From NCBI GenBank assembly GCA_039933785.1, contig JBDTNL010000020.1:1-57218 (forward strand): a DNA stretch of 57,218 nt, given 5' to 3'. The stretch is from JBDTNL01 sp039933785. Lineage in GTDB: Bacteria > Acidobacteriota > Thermoanaerobaculia > Multivoradales > JAGPDF01. Shown piece after piece: positions 32,506-41,656 of the stretch; within the stretch, counting starts at the first letter, position 1, and every line of letters begins with the position of its first letter. The notes under the pieces are model-generated. The model worked only from the letters and a program-made list of their open reading frames with translations, did no database searches and was not told the DNA's origin. The position numbers were made by a program, and so were the translations under genes.

Positions 32506-35028
32506 ATGCCGCGGATGCGTCGCCAGCGCGGCAGTTTCTGGAAGCTGCTCTATGATGCCGCTGGCGGGGCGCTGGTCGCCGTGGCCCTGGCGGCGGCGCC
32601 GGAGCCGGCGCCTGCCCCACCGCCCGCACACCCGCTTACCGCTGAGCAAGACAAATGGCTGGCCGACGTCGCCTTGCTGATCACTCCGGCCGAGCGCGAC
32701 GCCTTTCTCGCTCTCGGCCGTGACTATCAACGGACCGCGTTCGTCGAACGCTGGTGGCGCGAACGCGACCCGTTTCCCGACACCGCGCAGAACGAATTGC
32801 GCGTCCACTGGCAGGAGCGCCTGGACATGGCGCACGCCCGCTACCCCGATCTCGACGACGCCCGCGCCCACATGCTGCTCTGGAACGGGGAGCCGGCCGA
32901 AATCCTGAAACCCACCTGTCGCGAGCTGCTCAAGCCGCTCGAGATCTGGACCTACGGCGCCAGCGAATTCAGCCGCAAGGGCTTCTCGGTGACTCTGATG
33001 TCCGCTCCCGGCGGCAAGCGTTACCGGTTCTGGCAACCGCGCGGCGAAGGCATGGTGGTGCTGCTCGACACCGCGGCCGCCCTGTTCACCGACGACGACG
33101 TGGCGAAGGAGATCGAGAACACCTGCTCGCGCGCCGACGCACTGCTCACCGGGCTCGCCAATTCGGTCGACTTCGACGAAGCGGTCGCGCGCAAGGGGCT
33201 GGGACCGAAGCCTGGAGACGAGTGGCTGAAAGCCTTCGACGCTCGTTCGACGGACCTCCCAGAGGGCGCGGCCCAATTGCCCGCGGAGCTCGCGGTGCGC
33301 TACCCGGGCCGCTACCAGAGCCGGACGGTGTTCGAGGCTATTCTCGGCGTGCCGCGCACCGCGGCCAAGGCGGGCCAGAACGGCTACGCATTCTTGATCG
33401 ACGGCGAAGTACTGCACAACGGCGAGCTCTTCGACAGCTTCCGCTATCGCTTCGATCTGCCGCTCAACAGTGCCGCTGAAACGCTGCCGTTGGTGGTGCA
33501 GCGCTACCTGCGGCCGGGCGAGTACCAGCTCATCCTCAAGCTCGAGGACATCGCCGGCAAGAGCTACTTCCGCGACGAGCGCGTACTCACCGTGCCCACC
33601 GTCGAGGAGCTGGCACAAAGGGGAACGACTGTGCCGGCCCCCGTCGTTCCCGCGGCCGACAAGCTCGCCGAAGCCGAGGCCTCGGCGCCGACCGGGGACA
33701 ACACGGTTCGCATCTACGCCCCCGGCGGTGACCTACGCACCGGCAAGCTCCGGGTCGAAGCAGCGGTCACAGGCGAGAACGTGGCCCGGGTCGCGTTCTC
33801 GCTCAACGGCAAGCCGCTCTTGAGTAAGGCCCACCCGCCGTGGAGCGTCGAGCTCGACCTCGGGCGCGCGCCGCGCACCCATACTCTCCGCGCCACGGCG
33901 CTCAACGAGCGCGGCGAAGAGCTCGCCAGCGACGAGCTCCTGCTCAACGCGGGTCCCAACCGCTTCCGCGTCCGCCTGATCTCGCCCTCGCGCGGCCAAC
34001 GCTACAAAGACAGCCTCCGAGCCGAGGCCGCCGTCGAAGTGCCACCGCAGGAACGAATCGAGCGCGTCGAGTTCTACCTCAACGAGACCCGGGTCGCGAC
34101 GCTCTACCAGCCGCCGTTCGTACAGCCCATCGTGCTGCCCAACGGCAGCGATCTCACGTACGTGCGCGCCGTCGCCTACCTGCCGGACGGCAACTCGACC
34201 GAGGACCTGGTGTTCGTGAACGCGCCCGAGATCGGCGAAGAGGTAAAGATCGACTTCGTCGAGCTCTACGCCACCGCGCTCGACCGCCGCGGCAAGCCGG
34301 TCGATGATCTCAAGCGCGAGGAAGTGCAGGTCACGGAGGACGGTGCGGCGCAGGACGTGCGCCGTTTCGAGCGCGTGCAGGACCTACCCATTCACGCCGG
34401 CGTGCTGCTCGACACCTCGACCTCGATGACCGAGCGCATGAACGAAGCCGTCCACTCGGCGCTCGCCTTCTTCCACTTTCTGACTCCCCGCGATCGCGGC
34501 ACGGTGATCACCTTCGCCGATCGCCCGACCCTGAAAGTGCCGTTCACCAACAATCCCGAGGTACTGGCCGATGGGCTGACCAACCTGACCGCCGACGGCG
34601 AGACCGCGATCCACGACGCCGTCATCTACGCCTTGCACTATTTCAGCGGGCTCAAGGGTCGGCGGGTCCTGGTGGTGATCACCGACGGCGACGACACCAA
34701 GAGCAAGTATGCGTTCGAGGAAACCCTCGACTACGCGCGCCGCACGGGCGTCGCGCTCTATACCGTCGGCATATCCCTTCAGTCCAACAACACCATGGCG
34801 CGCTCGCATCTGCAGAAGCTCGCCGACGAGACCGGGGGCCGCGCTTTCTTCATCGAGCGCGCCGCCGAGCTCGAGCGCATCTACGGCCAGATCCAAGAAG
34901 AGCTGCGGGCGCAGTACGTGATCTCCTACCAGTCCTCGCATCCGAGTGGCGGCGACTTCCGCAATGTCGAGATCAAAGTGAAGCGCTCGGGCGTCGAGCT
35001 CCGGACTCAAAAGGGCTACTACCCGTGA
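32506..35028 (+). CDS. GWxTD domain protein with VWFA-related domain (paralogue 2)
   Basis: An 840-residue paralogue of the preceding gene with the same architecture: WLADVALLITPAERDAFLAL, RTAFVERWWRERDPFPDTA, shared FYLNETRVATLYQPPFVQPI, and a VWA site DTSTSM followed by VVITDGDDTKSK. Its N-terminus (SFWKLLYDAAGGALVAVALA) is a less typical export signal. Start ATG 32506 is eight bases after the first copy's stop. An upstream extension in frame would overlap that gene and is unlikely. The tandem arrangement implies local duplication. Its stop overlaps the maf start by four bases (GTGA). Confidence 0.87.
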   Translation: MPRMRRQRGSFWKLLYDAAGGALVAVALAAAPEPAPAPPPAHPLTAEQDKWLADVALLITPAERDAFLALGRDYQRTAFVERWWRERDPFPDTAQNELRVHWQERLDMAHARYPDLDDARAHMLLWNGEPAEILKPTCRELLKPLEIWTYGASEFSRKGFSVTLMSAPGGKRYRFWQPRGEGMVVLLDTAAALFTDDDVAKEIENTCSRADALLTGLANSVDFDEAVARKGLGPKPGDEWLKAFDARSTDLPEGAAQLPAELAVRYPGRYQSRTVFEAILGVPRTAAKAGQNGYAFLIDGEVLHNGELFDSFRYRFDLPLNSAAETLPLVVQRYLRPGEYQLILKLEDIAGKSYFRDERVLTVPTVEELAQRGTTVPAPVVPAADKLAEAEASAPTGDNTVRIYAPGGDLRTGKLRVEAAVTGENVARVAFSLNGKPLLSKAHPPWSVELDLGRAPRTHTLRATALNERGEELASDELLLNAGPNRFRVRLISPSRGQRYKDSLRAEAAVEVPPQERIERVEFYLNETRVATLYQPPFVQPIVLPNGSDLTYVRAVAYLPDGNSTEDLVFVNAPEIGEEVKIDFVELYATALDRRGKPVDDLKREEVQVTEDGAAQDVRRFERVQDLPIHAGVLLDTSTSMTERMNEAVHSALAFFHFLTPRDRGTVITFADRPTLKVPFTNNPEVLADGLTNLTADGETAIHDAVIYALHYFSGLKGRRVLVVITDGDDTKSKYAFEETLDYARRTGVALYTVGISLQSNNTMARSHLQKLADETGGRAFFIERAAELERIYGQIQEELRAQYVISYQSSHPSGGDFRNVEIKVKRSGVELRTQKGYYP

Positions 35029-35642
35029 ACGAAACGCCGACCGCGGGACGGCCACGCCTGGTGCTGGCCTCGGGATCGCCGCGCCGTCGCGAGCTTTTGA
35101 ACGCGCTCGGCATCGACTTCGAGCGCCGGCCGGCCGACATCGACGAGACGCCGCTGCCCGATGAAGACCCCGCGGTCTACGTCCTCCGGTTGGCCCGCGA
35201 GAAGGCCGCGCGAGTCGCCCACGCAGGAGAGCTCGTGCTTGCAGCCGACACCACCGTGGTCCTCGACGGAGCGATTCTCGGTAAACCAGCCGACGGGGCG
35301 GAGGCCTCCGGCATGCTGGCGCGCCTCGCCGGCCGCGAGCACGTCGTGCTCAGCGGAGTCGCTCTCTACCAGTCCGAGCCGTCCCGTGAGACCGCCGCGG
35401 TAGAGACCACTCGAGTCCGTATGGCCGCGATGACGGCTGCCGAGATCGACTGGTACGTCGCCACCGGCGAGCCTATGGACAAGGCCGGTGCGTATGGCAT
35501 CCAGGGTTTCGGTGCGCTGTTCGTCGAGCAGGTGTTCGGCAACTACACCAACGTGGTGGGCCTGCCGTTGCCCCTGATGCGCCGGCTGTTCGCCCAGATC
35601 GGGCAGCCGCTCGAAGGCTATTCGCGGCCGGGCCGCGGGTAG
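35025..35642 (+). CDS. maf: Maf family nucleoside triphosphate pyrophosphatase
   Basis: A 205-residue house-cleaning enzyme hydrolysing modified or canonical dTTP/UTP to monophosphates. The motif LVLASGSPRRRELL near the N-terminus, LAADTTVVLDGAILGKP, and DKAGAYGIQGFGALFVEQVFGNY define the family. Start is GTG 35025, overlapping the upstream VWA gene by four bases. It is convergent with the CDF transporter gene, five bases apart. Confidence 0.94.
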   Translation: MNETPTAGRPRLVLASGSPRRRELLNALGIDFERRPADIDETPLPDEDPAVYVLRLAREKAARVAHAGELVLAADTTVVLDGAILGKPADGAEASGMLARLAGREHVVLSGVALYQSEPSRETAAVETTRVRMAAMTAAEIDWYVATGEPMDKAGAYGIQGFGALFVEQVFGNYTNVVGLPLPLMRRLFAQIGQPLEGYSRPGRG

Positions 35643-35647
35643 AGCGT

Positions 35648-36577
35648 CTAGACCTGCGCCGCTGACGGCTCGCAGCAGCCCAGGCTTCCGCAGTCGCCGT
35701 TCTCCACCTGTAGCGTCGAGTGCGCAATTCCGAAGCGCGTGCGCAGACCTTGGGTCGCAGCTCCGATGACTGTGTCGGGAATCGCGCCTCCATCGACGAC
35801 CAGATGCGCCGTGAGCGCCGCCTCGCTGGTGCTCATGCCCCAGACGTGCAGATCATGCACACCCGCGACCGCCGGGACCCCGAGCAGGAAGCCGCGGACG
35901 GCGGCGAGGTCGATTCCCCGCGGGACCGCGTCGAGCGTCAGATCGAGCGCGTCGCGGAGTAGCCCCCAGGTGCCGACGGTCACTACCACCGCGATCACCA
36001 GGCTCACCGCTGGATCGATCCACGTCAAACCGGTGAGTCGCATAGCGATCGCCGCTCCGACGACACCGAGCGAGACCGCCGCGTCGGCCATCAAGTGCAG
36101 GTAGGCGCCGCGGGCATTGAGATCGCCGTGGCGGCCGTGGAAGAGCCAGGCGCTGGCGCCGTTCACCACCACACCGGCGAGCGCCACCCAGATCACCATG
36201 CCCGAAGCCACCGGATGGGGATGCATCAGCCGATCCACCGCTTCCCAGGCGATGCCGCCGACGGCGACCAGCAGCAGCACCGCATTCAGGAGCGCGGCGA
36301 GGATCGTGGTCCGGCGCAGACCGTAGGTGCGTCGTTCCGTCGCGCCGCCGCGCGCGAGCGCCGCGGCGCCCCAGGCGAGCAGGAGTCCCAGGACGTCGCT
36401 CGCGTTGTGCCCCGCATCGGCCACCAAGGCCAATGAACCGACCGCGAAACCGCAGATCGCCTCGATGATCAGAAACGAGACGTTGAGGCCCGCCCCCCAG
36501 AGGAACGCGCGGCTCAGACCGTCGGCATCCGCACCGTGCGAGTGGTCGTGACCGGGTGCGTGATCGTGCGCCATCAA
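35648..36577 (-). CDS. Cation diffusion facilitator transporter (CzcD/ZitB type)
   Basis: A 309-residue zinc/cadmium/cobalt exporter of the inner membrane using proton antiport. It has a His-rich N-terminus (HDHAPGHDHSHG), six membrane helices, and HxxxD metal sites in helix 2 (DAGHNASD, His57/Asp61) and helix 5 (HLMADA). The C-terminal cytoplasmic metallochaperone-like domain contains HDLHVWGMSTSEAALTAHL. The last residues (CGSLGCCEPSAAQV) add a Cys-rich tail. His in both HxxxD sites indicates zinc preference by family rules. Confidence 0.93.
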   Translation of the reverse strand: MMAHDHAPGHDHSHGADADGLSRAFLWGAGLNVSFLIIEAICGFAVGSLALVADAGHNASDVLGLLLAWGAAALARGGATERRTYGLRRTTILAALLNAVLLLVAVGGIAWEAVDRLMHPHPVASGMVIWVALAGVVVNGASAWLFHGRHGDLNARGAYLHLMADAAVSLGVVGAAIAMRLTGLTWIDPAVSLVIAVVVTVGTWGLLRDALDLTLDAVPRGIDLAAVRGFLLGVPAVAGVHDLHVWGMSTSEAALTAHLVVDGGAIPDTVIGAATQGLRTRFGIAHSTLQVENGDCGSLGCCEPSAAQV

Positions 36578-36593
36578 GCGGCTCCGCGAGCCT

Positions 36594-36911
36594 TCAGCTC
36601 TCGTGCTTCATCGGCTCACCGAGCTCGGCGAGCGCGAAGTTGGTCATGATCTGGTGACCGTTGAAGTCCAGGACACGCAAGTCCTCCTCTGCCTCCAGAT
36701 CGGCCGCGACCTGGTCGTAGGAATGCGCGTAGCGCTCGTGCACAGCACTCATTGCCACCTCGTAGGCGATAAACTTGGCGATCCCCTTGTAGTGGAGCTT
36801 GGCGATCAGTCGCGGGTCGGTGAGCGAGGGATAGGTCGAGAGCACCAGGATCGGACCGGTGCCGGCGAAGATCAGATAGGCGCGAGGCGAGGCGTGAGGC
36901 ATCGACGGCAA
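36594..36911 (-). CDS. Small conserved-looking hypothetical protein
   Basis: A 105-residue protein with no signal peptide or membrane segment that I do not recognise. The N-terminal half reads RAYLIFAGTGPILVLSTYPS and the C-terminal half is helical and acidic (HSYDQVAADLEAEEDLRVLD). The start is TTG 36911, five bases after GGAGG; the ATG at 36902 is fourteen bases from that site. It is 16 bases upstream of the CDF gene on the same strand, so the two could be co-transcribed, and it diverges from trmJ across 53 bases. Confidence 0.65.
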   Translation of the reverse strand: MPSMPHASPRAYLIFAGTGPILVLSTYPSLTDPRLIAKLHYKGIAKFIAYEVAMSAVHERYAHSYDQVAADLEAEEDLRVLDFNGHQIMTNFALAELGEPMKHES

Positions 36912-36964
36912 CGTATCCTCCGCGTTTGTCAGGTGTCAAGGCGGGCGCGATACAGTCCGTTCCC

Positions 36965-37696
36965 GTGAAGCCACCCGCTGTCGTTCTCGTCCGCCCGGCG
37001 CGCCAGGGCAATGTCGGCGCCGCCGCACGTGCCATGGCCAACATGGGGCTCGACGAGCTCATCCTGGTCGAGCCCGCGGTCGTCGTCGGAGACGAGGCGC
37101 GGGCCTTCGCCTTCGGTGCCGGGCATGTCCTCGCGGGCGCTCGGCGCGTCGCCTCGATTGCGGAGGCACTGGCGCCGTTCCAGCGCGTAGTCGGGACCAC
37201 CTCGTCCCGCCAGCGCGTGCTGGGAGCGACCGCGGTCGGCGCCCGCGAGTTGCCGGCGCTGCTCGCTTCGCCCGCCACCATCGCGCTGGTCTTTGGCCCT
37301 GAGTCGAGCGGGCTTACTGCCGAAGAGCTCTCGCACTGCGCCATCGTCGTGCATATCCCATGCTCGCCCGTACAACCGACGCTGAATCTAGCGCAGGCCG
37401 TGTTGATCGTCGCCTACGAGCTGCATCTGGCTTCGCTGGTCACCGTGGAAGCCAGCGCGGCGATTCCGACCAGGCTGCTCGCGCCGACGGACGAGGTCGC
37501 GGGATTGCTCGATCATGCGCGCTCGATCCTGCAGCAGGCCGGCTTCGATCGCGACACTACTTTCGACGGCGTGCTGGACGAGCTTCGCCATCTCGCGGCG
37601 CGGAGCGCATTGTCGTCGCGCGAGGTCACGCTTCTCCGCGGCATCTGCCGTCGACTCGGCCATGCCATCGGGCGCCGCCCGGCGACGGCCGAGTGA
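36965..37696 (+). CDS. trmJ: TrmJ-like SPOUT tRNA/rRNA methyltransferase
   Basis: A 243-residue SpoU-class methyltransferase. VRPARQGNVGAAARAMANMG, FGPESSGLTAEEL and QPTLNLAQAVLIVAYEL are the three SPOUT motifs; their order and the short N-terminus resemble TrmJ, which 2'-O-methylates tRNA position 32. Start is GTG 36965, directly at the family's conserved beginning. The substrate assignment is by similarity of motifs only. eda begins 14 bases downstream. Confidence 0.85.
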   Translation: MKPPAVVLVRPARQGNVGAAARAMANMGLDELILVEPAVVVGDEARAFAFGAGHVLAGARRVASIAEALAPFQRVVGTTSSRQRVLGATAVGARELPALLASPATIALVFGPESSGLTAEELSHCAIVVHIPCSPVQPTLNLAQAVLIVAYELHLASLVTVEASAAIPTRLLAPTDEVAGLLDHARSILQQAGFDRDTTFDGVLDELRHLAARSALSSREVTLLRGICRRLGHAIGRRPATAE

Positions 37697-37709
37697 TAAT
37701 GTTCGCGCC

Positions 37710-38345
37710 ATGATTGCAACGCTCGCGGTGCGCGAATCCGTGGCCTCCAGCTTGCGTGCCGCGCCGATCCTCGGCGTCGTGCGCACGGCGTCGATCGACG
37801 AGGCCGAGCGCCAGGCGCGGACCCTGATCGCCGGTGGTGTGCAACTGGTCGAAATCACGTTTTCCGTTCCCGGTGCGACTCAACTCGTGCGCAATCTGCT
37901 CCATCAGTATCCCGGAGCGTCTTCCGCAGGAGCGCCCTGGATCGGCATGGGCACGGTGACCACCCGCGCCCGCGCCGAAGACGCGGTCGCCGCCGGCGCG
38001 CGCTTCCTGGTCAGCCCGAACTGCTCCGAAGACGTGGCTGCCGTGGCGCGCGAGCACGACGTGTTCCTCGTCCTCGGCGCGTTGACGCCGACCGAGATCG
38101 TCCGCGCCCGCGAGCTCGGCGCCGATCTGGTCAAGGTCTATCCGCTGCCGCCGGTGGGCGGCCCGTCGTATCTGAGCGTCATTCGCCAACCGCTGGCCGA
38201 CATTCCAATGCTCGCTGCCGGAGGTTTCCCGGTCAGTGAGATCCCGGCGTATCGTGCGGCCGGTGCCTCGGCCTTCGGCATGGCCGCAACGCTCCTCGGC
38301 GACATTCCGCTGGCGCTCCGCCTCGCACGAGGACTGGTTTCGTGA
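37710..38345 (+). CDS. eda: 2-keto-3-deoxy-6-phosphogluconate aldolase
   Basis: A 211-residue class I aldolase of the Entner-Doudoroff pathway, splitting KDPG into pyruvate and glyceraldehyde 3-phosphate. The catalytic base Glu48 (LVEITFSVPGA) and Schiff-base Lys142 (DLVKVYPLPPVGG) are present, along with GMGTVTTRARAEDAVAAGA. The start ATG 37710 is chosen because the frame upstream shadows trmJ. It could also act on other keto-acid phosphates, as the family is broad. No edd or gluconate genes are nearby. The next gene overlaps its stop by four bases. Confidence 0.9.
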   Translation: MIATLAVRESVASSLRAAPILGVVRTASIDEAERQARTLIAGGVQLVEITFSVPGATQLVRNLLHQYPGASSAGAPWIGMGTVTTRARAEDAVAAGARFLVSPNCSEDVAAVAREHDVFLVLGALTPTEIVRARELGADLVKVYPLPPVGGPSYLSVIRQPLADIPMLAAGGFPVSEIPAYRAAGASAFGMAATLLGDIPLALRLARGLVS

Positions 38346-38767
38346 GCACCCCGACGCCCGTCGGCCCGCTCGACGTCCCGTTCGACTCGACGCCGGAGAT
38401 CTTCGCCACCGATAACAATGGGGCGTTCTTCTTCCCCCTGCTGATGGACGGCAAGGCGTACCTCTCGACGCGCCCGTTCGACGAGGTGCGCTTCGTGTTC
38501 TCGGTCTGGCATCCATCTGGACAGAAGACCATCGACCTCGACAAGGCGTATATCGAGCTTCGCGGCACGTTCGACCCCGACGAGGAGCACTGGGCCCGGA
38601 TCGCCGAGATCGAGCCCGTAGTGCCGCCCTACGCCGGTGGTGACAGCTTCGACGGCTGGATCGTGCTGCCCGTGATGGCCTCGCAGAGCGCCTTCGCCCT
38701 CGCCGGCGCCGGCTTCGAACCCCGCGCCCGATTGCAGATCCGCGCCACCGCGTACTTCGTCGCCTGA
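38342..38767 (+). CDS. Hypothetical protein coupled to eda
   Basis: A 141-residue soluble protein that I do not recognise. It reads as beta-rich: NNGAFFFPLLMDGKAYLS, VRFVFSVWHPSGQKTID, AYIELRGTFDPDEEHWAR, ending RLQIRATAYFVA. Start is GTG 38342 overlapping the eda stop by four bases, so it is co-translated with eda. No signal peptide is visible. The compact fold could be a jelly-roll or ligand-binding sandwich, but this is a guess. Confidence 0.65.
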   Translation: MSTPTPVGPLDVPFDSTPEIFATDNNGAFFFPLLMDGKAYLSTRPFDEVRFVFSVWHPSGQKTIDLDKAYIELRGTFDPDEEHWARIAEIEPVVPPYAGGDSFDGWIVLPVMASQSAFALAGAGFEPRARLQIRATAYFVA

Positions 38768-38815
38768 ACTCGAGTTGCAGTCCCCAACCGCCCAAGCGCG
38801 AGGGACCATCAAGCA

Positions 38816-40042
38816 ATGAATCACCACGTGCAGCTGATTTCTCGCCTCGCCCGCCCGGGCGAATCCAAGATCGTCCTGCTCGTGCTCGACGGCGTCGGCG
38901 ACATCCGCACCGCTGAGCAGCCGCAGACCGCGCTCGACGCCGCTCGGATCCCGAATCTCGACGCTCTGGCGGCAGGCGGGGCGCTCGGGCGGATCGTTCC
39001 GGTCGCCCAGGGCATCACGCCGGGATCCGGCCCGGGGCATCTGGCACTCTTCGGATTCGATCCCACGGAACCCACGGCGGACATCGGCCGCGGCGTTCTC
39101 GAAGCCCTCGGCGAGGGCATTCAGATTCGCCCCGGAGATATCGCGGCGCGCGGCAACTTCGCGACCGCGGACGCGGCCGGCAACCTGACCGACCGTCGGG
39201 CCGGGCGCATTCCCACCGAGGAATGCGTGCGTCTGGTCGCCGCGATCAACGCCAAGCTCAAGGACGTGCGTGAGATCGACGCCAGCGTCTATGCCGGCGA
39301 AGGCCACCGCTTCGTGCTGCTGCTCAAGGCGGGCGCGACGCCGCTCGACCCCAACCTCGCCGATACCGACCCGCAACAAATCGGAGTGCCGCCCCTGCCC
39401 GTCGCAGAGAGCGCGCCCTTCGCCGCCAGTACCGCCGCCAAGCTCCGCCCCGTCGTCGAGGCGATCCAGCGCGCCATAGCCAATGAGCCGCGCGCCAACC
39501 GCGCCTTGTTGCGCGGCTTCGCGACCGTGCCCCATCTCCCCTCAGTGCCCGACCTCTATCACATGCGCTGCGGCGCCTTTGCCGGCTACCCGCTCTATCG
39601 CGGGGTCGCCGCGGCGTGCGGGATGGATCTCGTACCCTGCGGCAAGAGCTTCGCGGAGACCGTCGCCGCCGTGCGCGAGCACTGGTCGAAGTATGACTTC
39701 TTCTTCCTCCACGTGAAGAAGACCGACATGGCGGGCGAGGACGGCGACCTCGCGACCAAGATCCACGCCCTCGAGGACGTCGACGCGATCCTGCCCGAGC
39801 TGCTGGCTCTCGGACCGGACGTGGTGGCGATCACCGGCGATCACTCGACGCCGGCACCGATGAAGGGACACAGCTGGCATCCCGTGCCGCTGCTCCTCTG
39901 GTCGAAGCAGTGCTACGTTGACGACTGCAAGGCCTTCACCGAAAGCGCCGCGATCCACGGCGCCATCGGCACCGTGCGCTCGAGCGAGCTGATGGGTCTG
40001 ATGCTCGCCAACGCCGGACGGTTGGCGAAGTACGGCGCGTAG
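38816..40042 (+). CDS. apgM: 2,3-bisphosphoglycerate-independent phosphoglycerate mutase, archaeal-type (ApgM)
   Basis: A 408-residue alkaline-phosphatase-superfamily enzyme interconverting 3- and 2-phosphoglycerate in glycolysis. It opens KIVLLVLDGVGDI, with the phosphorylated Ser71 in GITPGSGPGHLALFG. Metal ligands lie in HVKKTDMAGEDGD and VAITGDHSTPAPMKGHSWHP. The length matches ApgM rather than the larger GpmI. It follows eda and the hypothetical gene after 48 bases. Confidence 0.93.
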   Translation: MNHHVQLISRLARPGESKIVLLVLDGVGDIRTAEQPQTALDAARIPNLDALAAGGALGRIVPVAQGITPGSGPGHLALFGFDPTEPTADIGRGVLEALGEGIQIRPGDIAARGNFATADAAGNLTDRRAGRIPTEECVRLVAAINAKLKDVREIDASVYAGEGHRFVLLLKAGATPLDPNLADTDPQQIGVPPLPVAESAPFAASTAAKLRPVVEAIQRAIANEPRANRALLRGFATVPHLPSVPDLYHMRCGAFAGYPLYRGVAAACGMDLVPCGKSFAETVAAVREHWSKYDFFFLHVKKTDMAGEDGDLATKIHALEDVDAILPELLALGPDVVAITGDHSTPAPMKGHSWHPVPLLLWSKQCYVDDCKAFTESAAIHGAIGTVRSSELMGLMLANAGRLAKYGA

Positions 40043-40068
40043 CGGCCCGGCGAGAGAGGCCCTGGCGT

Positions 40069-41604
40069 CTAGACCGAGGCTCGCGTCCGCCCGCCACCGC
40101 GCCTGACATCACGCAGCGCCTGAGCCAGGATCTCGACCGCTTCTCCCAAGCCCCGCTCGTCGTAGGCCGCGAAGCCGAGACGCCAGTTCGGCAGCGGCGA
40201 TCGGTGGAACGAAAAGTGGGCGCCAGCGACGACGAAAACGCCAAGCTCGAGAGCGCGCGCCGCCCAGGCCGCCGCATTCACCTCCGGCGCGATGGTGGCC
40301 CACAGCGCGATGCCACCCGGCGGCGTCGTCAAGGAGAGAGCGCCGCCCAGGCGCTTGCGCAAACGCTCGACCATGAAGTCACGGCGACCCTCGTAGATGC
40401 GCCGGGCTCGCCGCGCGTGGCGCATGACTTCACCGTCCTCGAAGAGCTCCGCGATCGCGTGCTCGAGCACGTGGTCGCCTTGAATGTCGAGGCAGAATCG
40501 CTCCACCGCGGCGCGCTTCAAGAGATCGGCCGGCCCCACCATGTAGCCGATGCGCAAGCCCGGCGCCAGGATCTTGGCTAGAGTTCCGATGTAGATCACG
40601 AAGCCTTCGCGATCGGCGCTCGCCAGCGGCAGCACCGGCCGGCCGTCGTAGTGAAACTCGTGCGCGTAGTCGTCCTCGATGATCGCGATGTCGCGCTGGC
40701 GAGCGAGCTCCAGCAATGCCAGGCGCCGCCCCGCGCTGAGCGTCACCGTCGTCGGATACTGGTGATGCGGCGTTAGATAGACCGCGCGCACCCGGGTCGT
40801 CTCCGTCAGTCGGGTGAGGGCGTCGACGTCGAGTCCATGGGCATCCACTGGCACCGGCATCGGCTTGGCACCGTGCGCTTGGAACACCTGCCATGCGGTG
40901 CGGTAGCCGGGATTTTCGACCGCGACCACGTCGCCGGGCGAGAGCACAGTGCGCGCGATCAGCTCCAGCGCCATCTGACTCCCCCGGGTCACCAGGACGT
41001 CGTCGGCCGAAATCGCCAGCCCTCGAGTAGCCGCGAGCATCTCGGCGAGCGCCGCGCGGAGCCTCGCCACACCCCGAGCATCGCCATAGGACAACGCCAG
41101 ATCGCCTTGGGCGTATAGCGCGCGGCGATAGGCGCGGGCGAGGGCTGCACGAGGAACCAAGCGCGTATCCGGAAGGCCGTCCGGCAAGAGAAAAGGAACC
41201 AACGGCCGCTGGTAGCCCACGAAGCCGGGGTCCGCATTGAGACCGAACGGCGCCTTGCGCGGACGCCCCACGGCCGCCGCGAGCCCGGGCGCGAAACGTC
41301 GCGGCTTGATCTCGGGCAGCGCTCGCGACACGAACGTGCCGCGAGCCTCGGCGGTCTCGATCCAACCCTCCGCGATGAGCTCGCCGTAGGCGGACACCAC
41401 GGTATTCCTGTGCACCTGCAGCGTCGCCGCGAGCTCGCGTGAGCTGGGAAGACGGGCACCGGGCTTAAGGCGACCGCGTCGAATGTCGGCGGCGATGCCG
41501 TGGGCGATCTGTTGGAAGAGCGGGTCGCGGCTATGCGGATCCAGGGCGACCGGGAACTGCCACCTCATCGCGCCACTCACCGGGGTAAGGTCGACTGAAT
41601 GCAT
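40069..41604 (-). CDS. MocR/PdxR-type regulator (GntR wHTH fused to aminotransferase domain)
   Basis: A 511-residue fusion. The N-terminal GntR winged helix (about 30-100) includes LFQQIAHGIAADIRRGRLKPG and LPSSRELAATLQVHRNTVV. A fold-type I aminotransferase domain follows, with the PLP lysine in IYIGTLAKILAPGLRIGY. These regulators usually sense pyridoxal phosphate or an amino compound and act on the gene transcribed divergently; here that is a LytTR protein, an unusual target. Start ATG 41604 is chosen from the family's beginning, and ATG 41568 is an alternative. A longer frame upstream runs into the divergent gene. Confidence 0.9.
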   Translation of the reverse strand: MHSVDLTPVSGAMRWQFPVALDPHSRDPLFQQIAHGIAADIRRGRLKPGARLPSSRELAATLQVHRNTVVSAYGELIAEGWIETAEARGTFVSRALPEIKPRRFAPGLAAAVGRPRKAPFGLNADPGFVGYQRPLVPFLLPDGLPDTRLVPRAALARAYRRALYAQGDLALSYGDARGVARLRAALAEMLAATRGLAISADDVLVTRGSQMALELIARTVLSPGDVVAVENPGYRTAWQVFQAHGAKPMPVPVDAHGLDVDALTRLTETTRVRAVYLTPHHQYPTTVTLSAGRRLALLELARQRDIAIIEDDYAHEFHYDGRPVLPLASADREGFVIYIGTLAKILAPGLRIGYMVGPADLLKRAAVERFCLDIQGDHVLEHAIAELFEDGEVMRHARRARRIYEGRRDFMVERLRKRLGGALSLTTPPGGIALWATIAPEVNAAAWAARALELGVFVVAGAHFSFHRSPLPNWRLGFAAYDERGLGEAVEILAQALRDVRRGGGRTRASV

Positions 41605-41626
41605 GGTCTGTTCAATATCGTCATTC

Positions 41627-41646
41627 TGGTACTTTCTAACATACCA
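41627..41646. promoter_or_regulatory. Putative operator between the MocR and LytTR genes
   Basis: TGGTA and TACCA form an inverted repeat with a 10-base centre in the 52-base gap between two divergent regulator genes. Position and symmetry fit a binding site for one of the two regulators. No experiment supports this. Confidence 0.4.
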
Positions 41647-41656
41647 TCGACGGAGC

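Noticed and set aside
30830..32629. 599-codon antisense frame across the GWxTD gene
   Set aside because: It has no family signature and is opposite a gene with clear signal peptide, GWxTD and VWA motifs.
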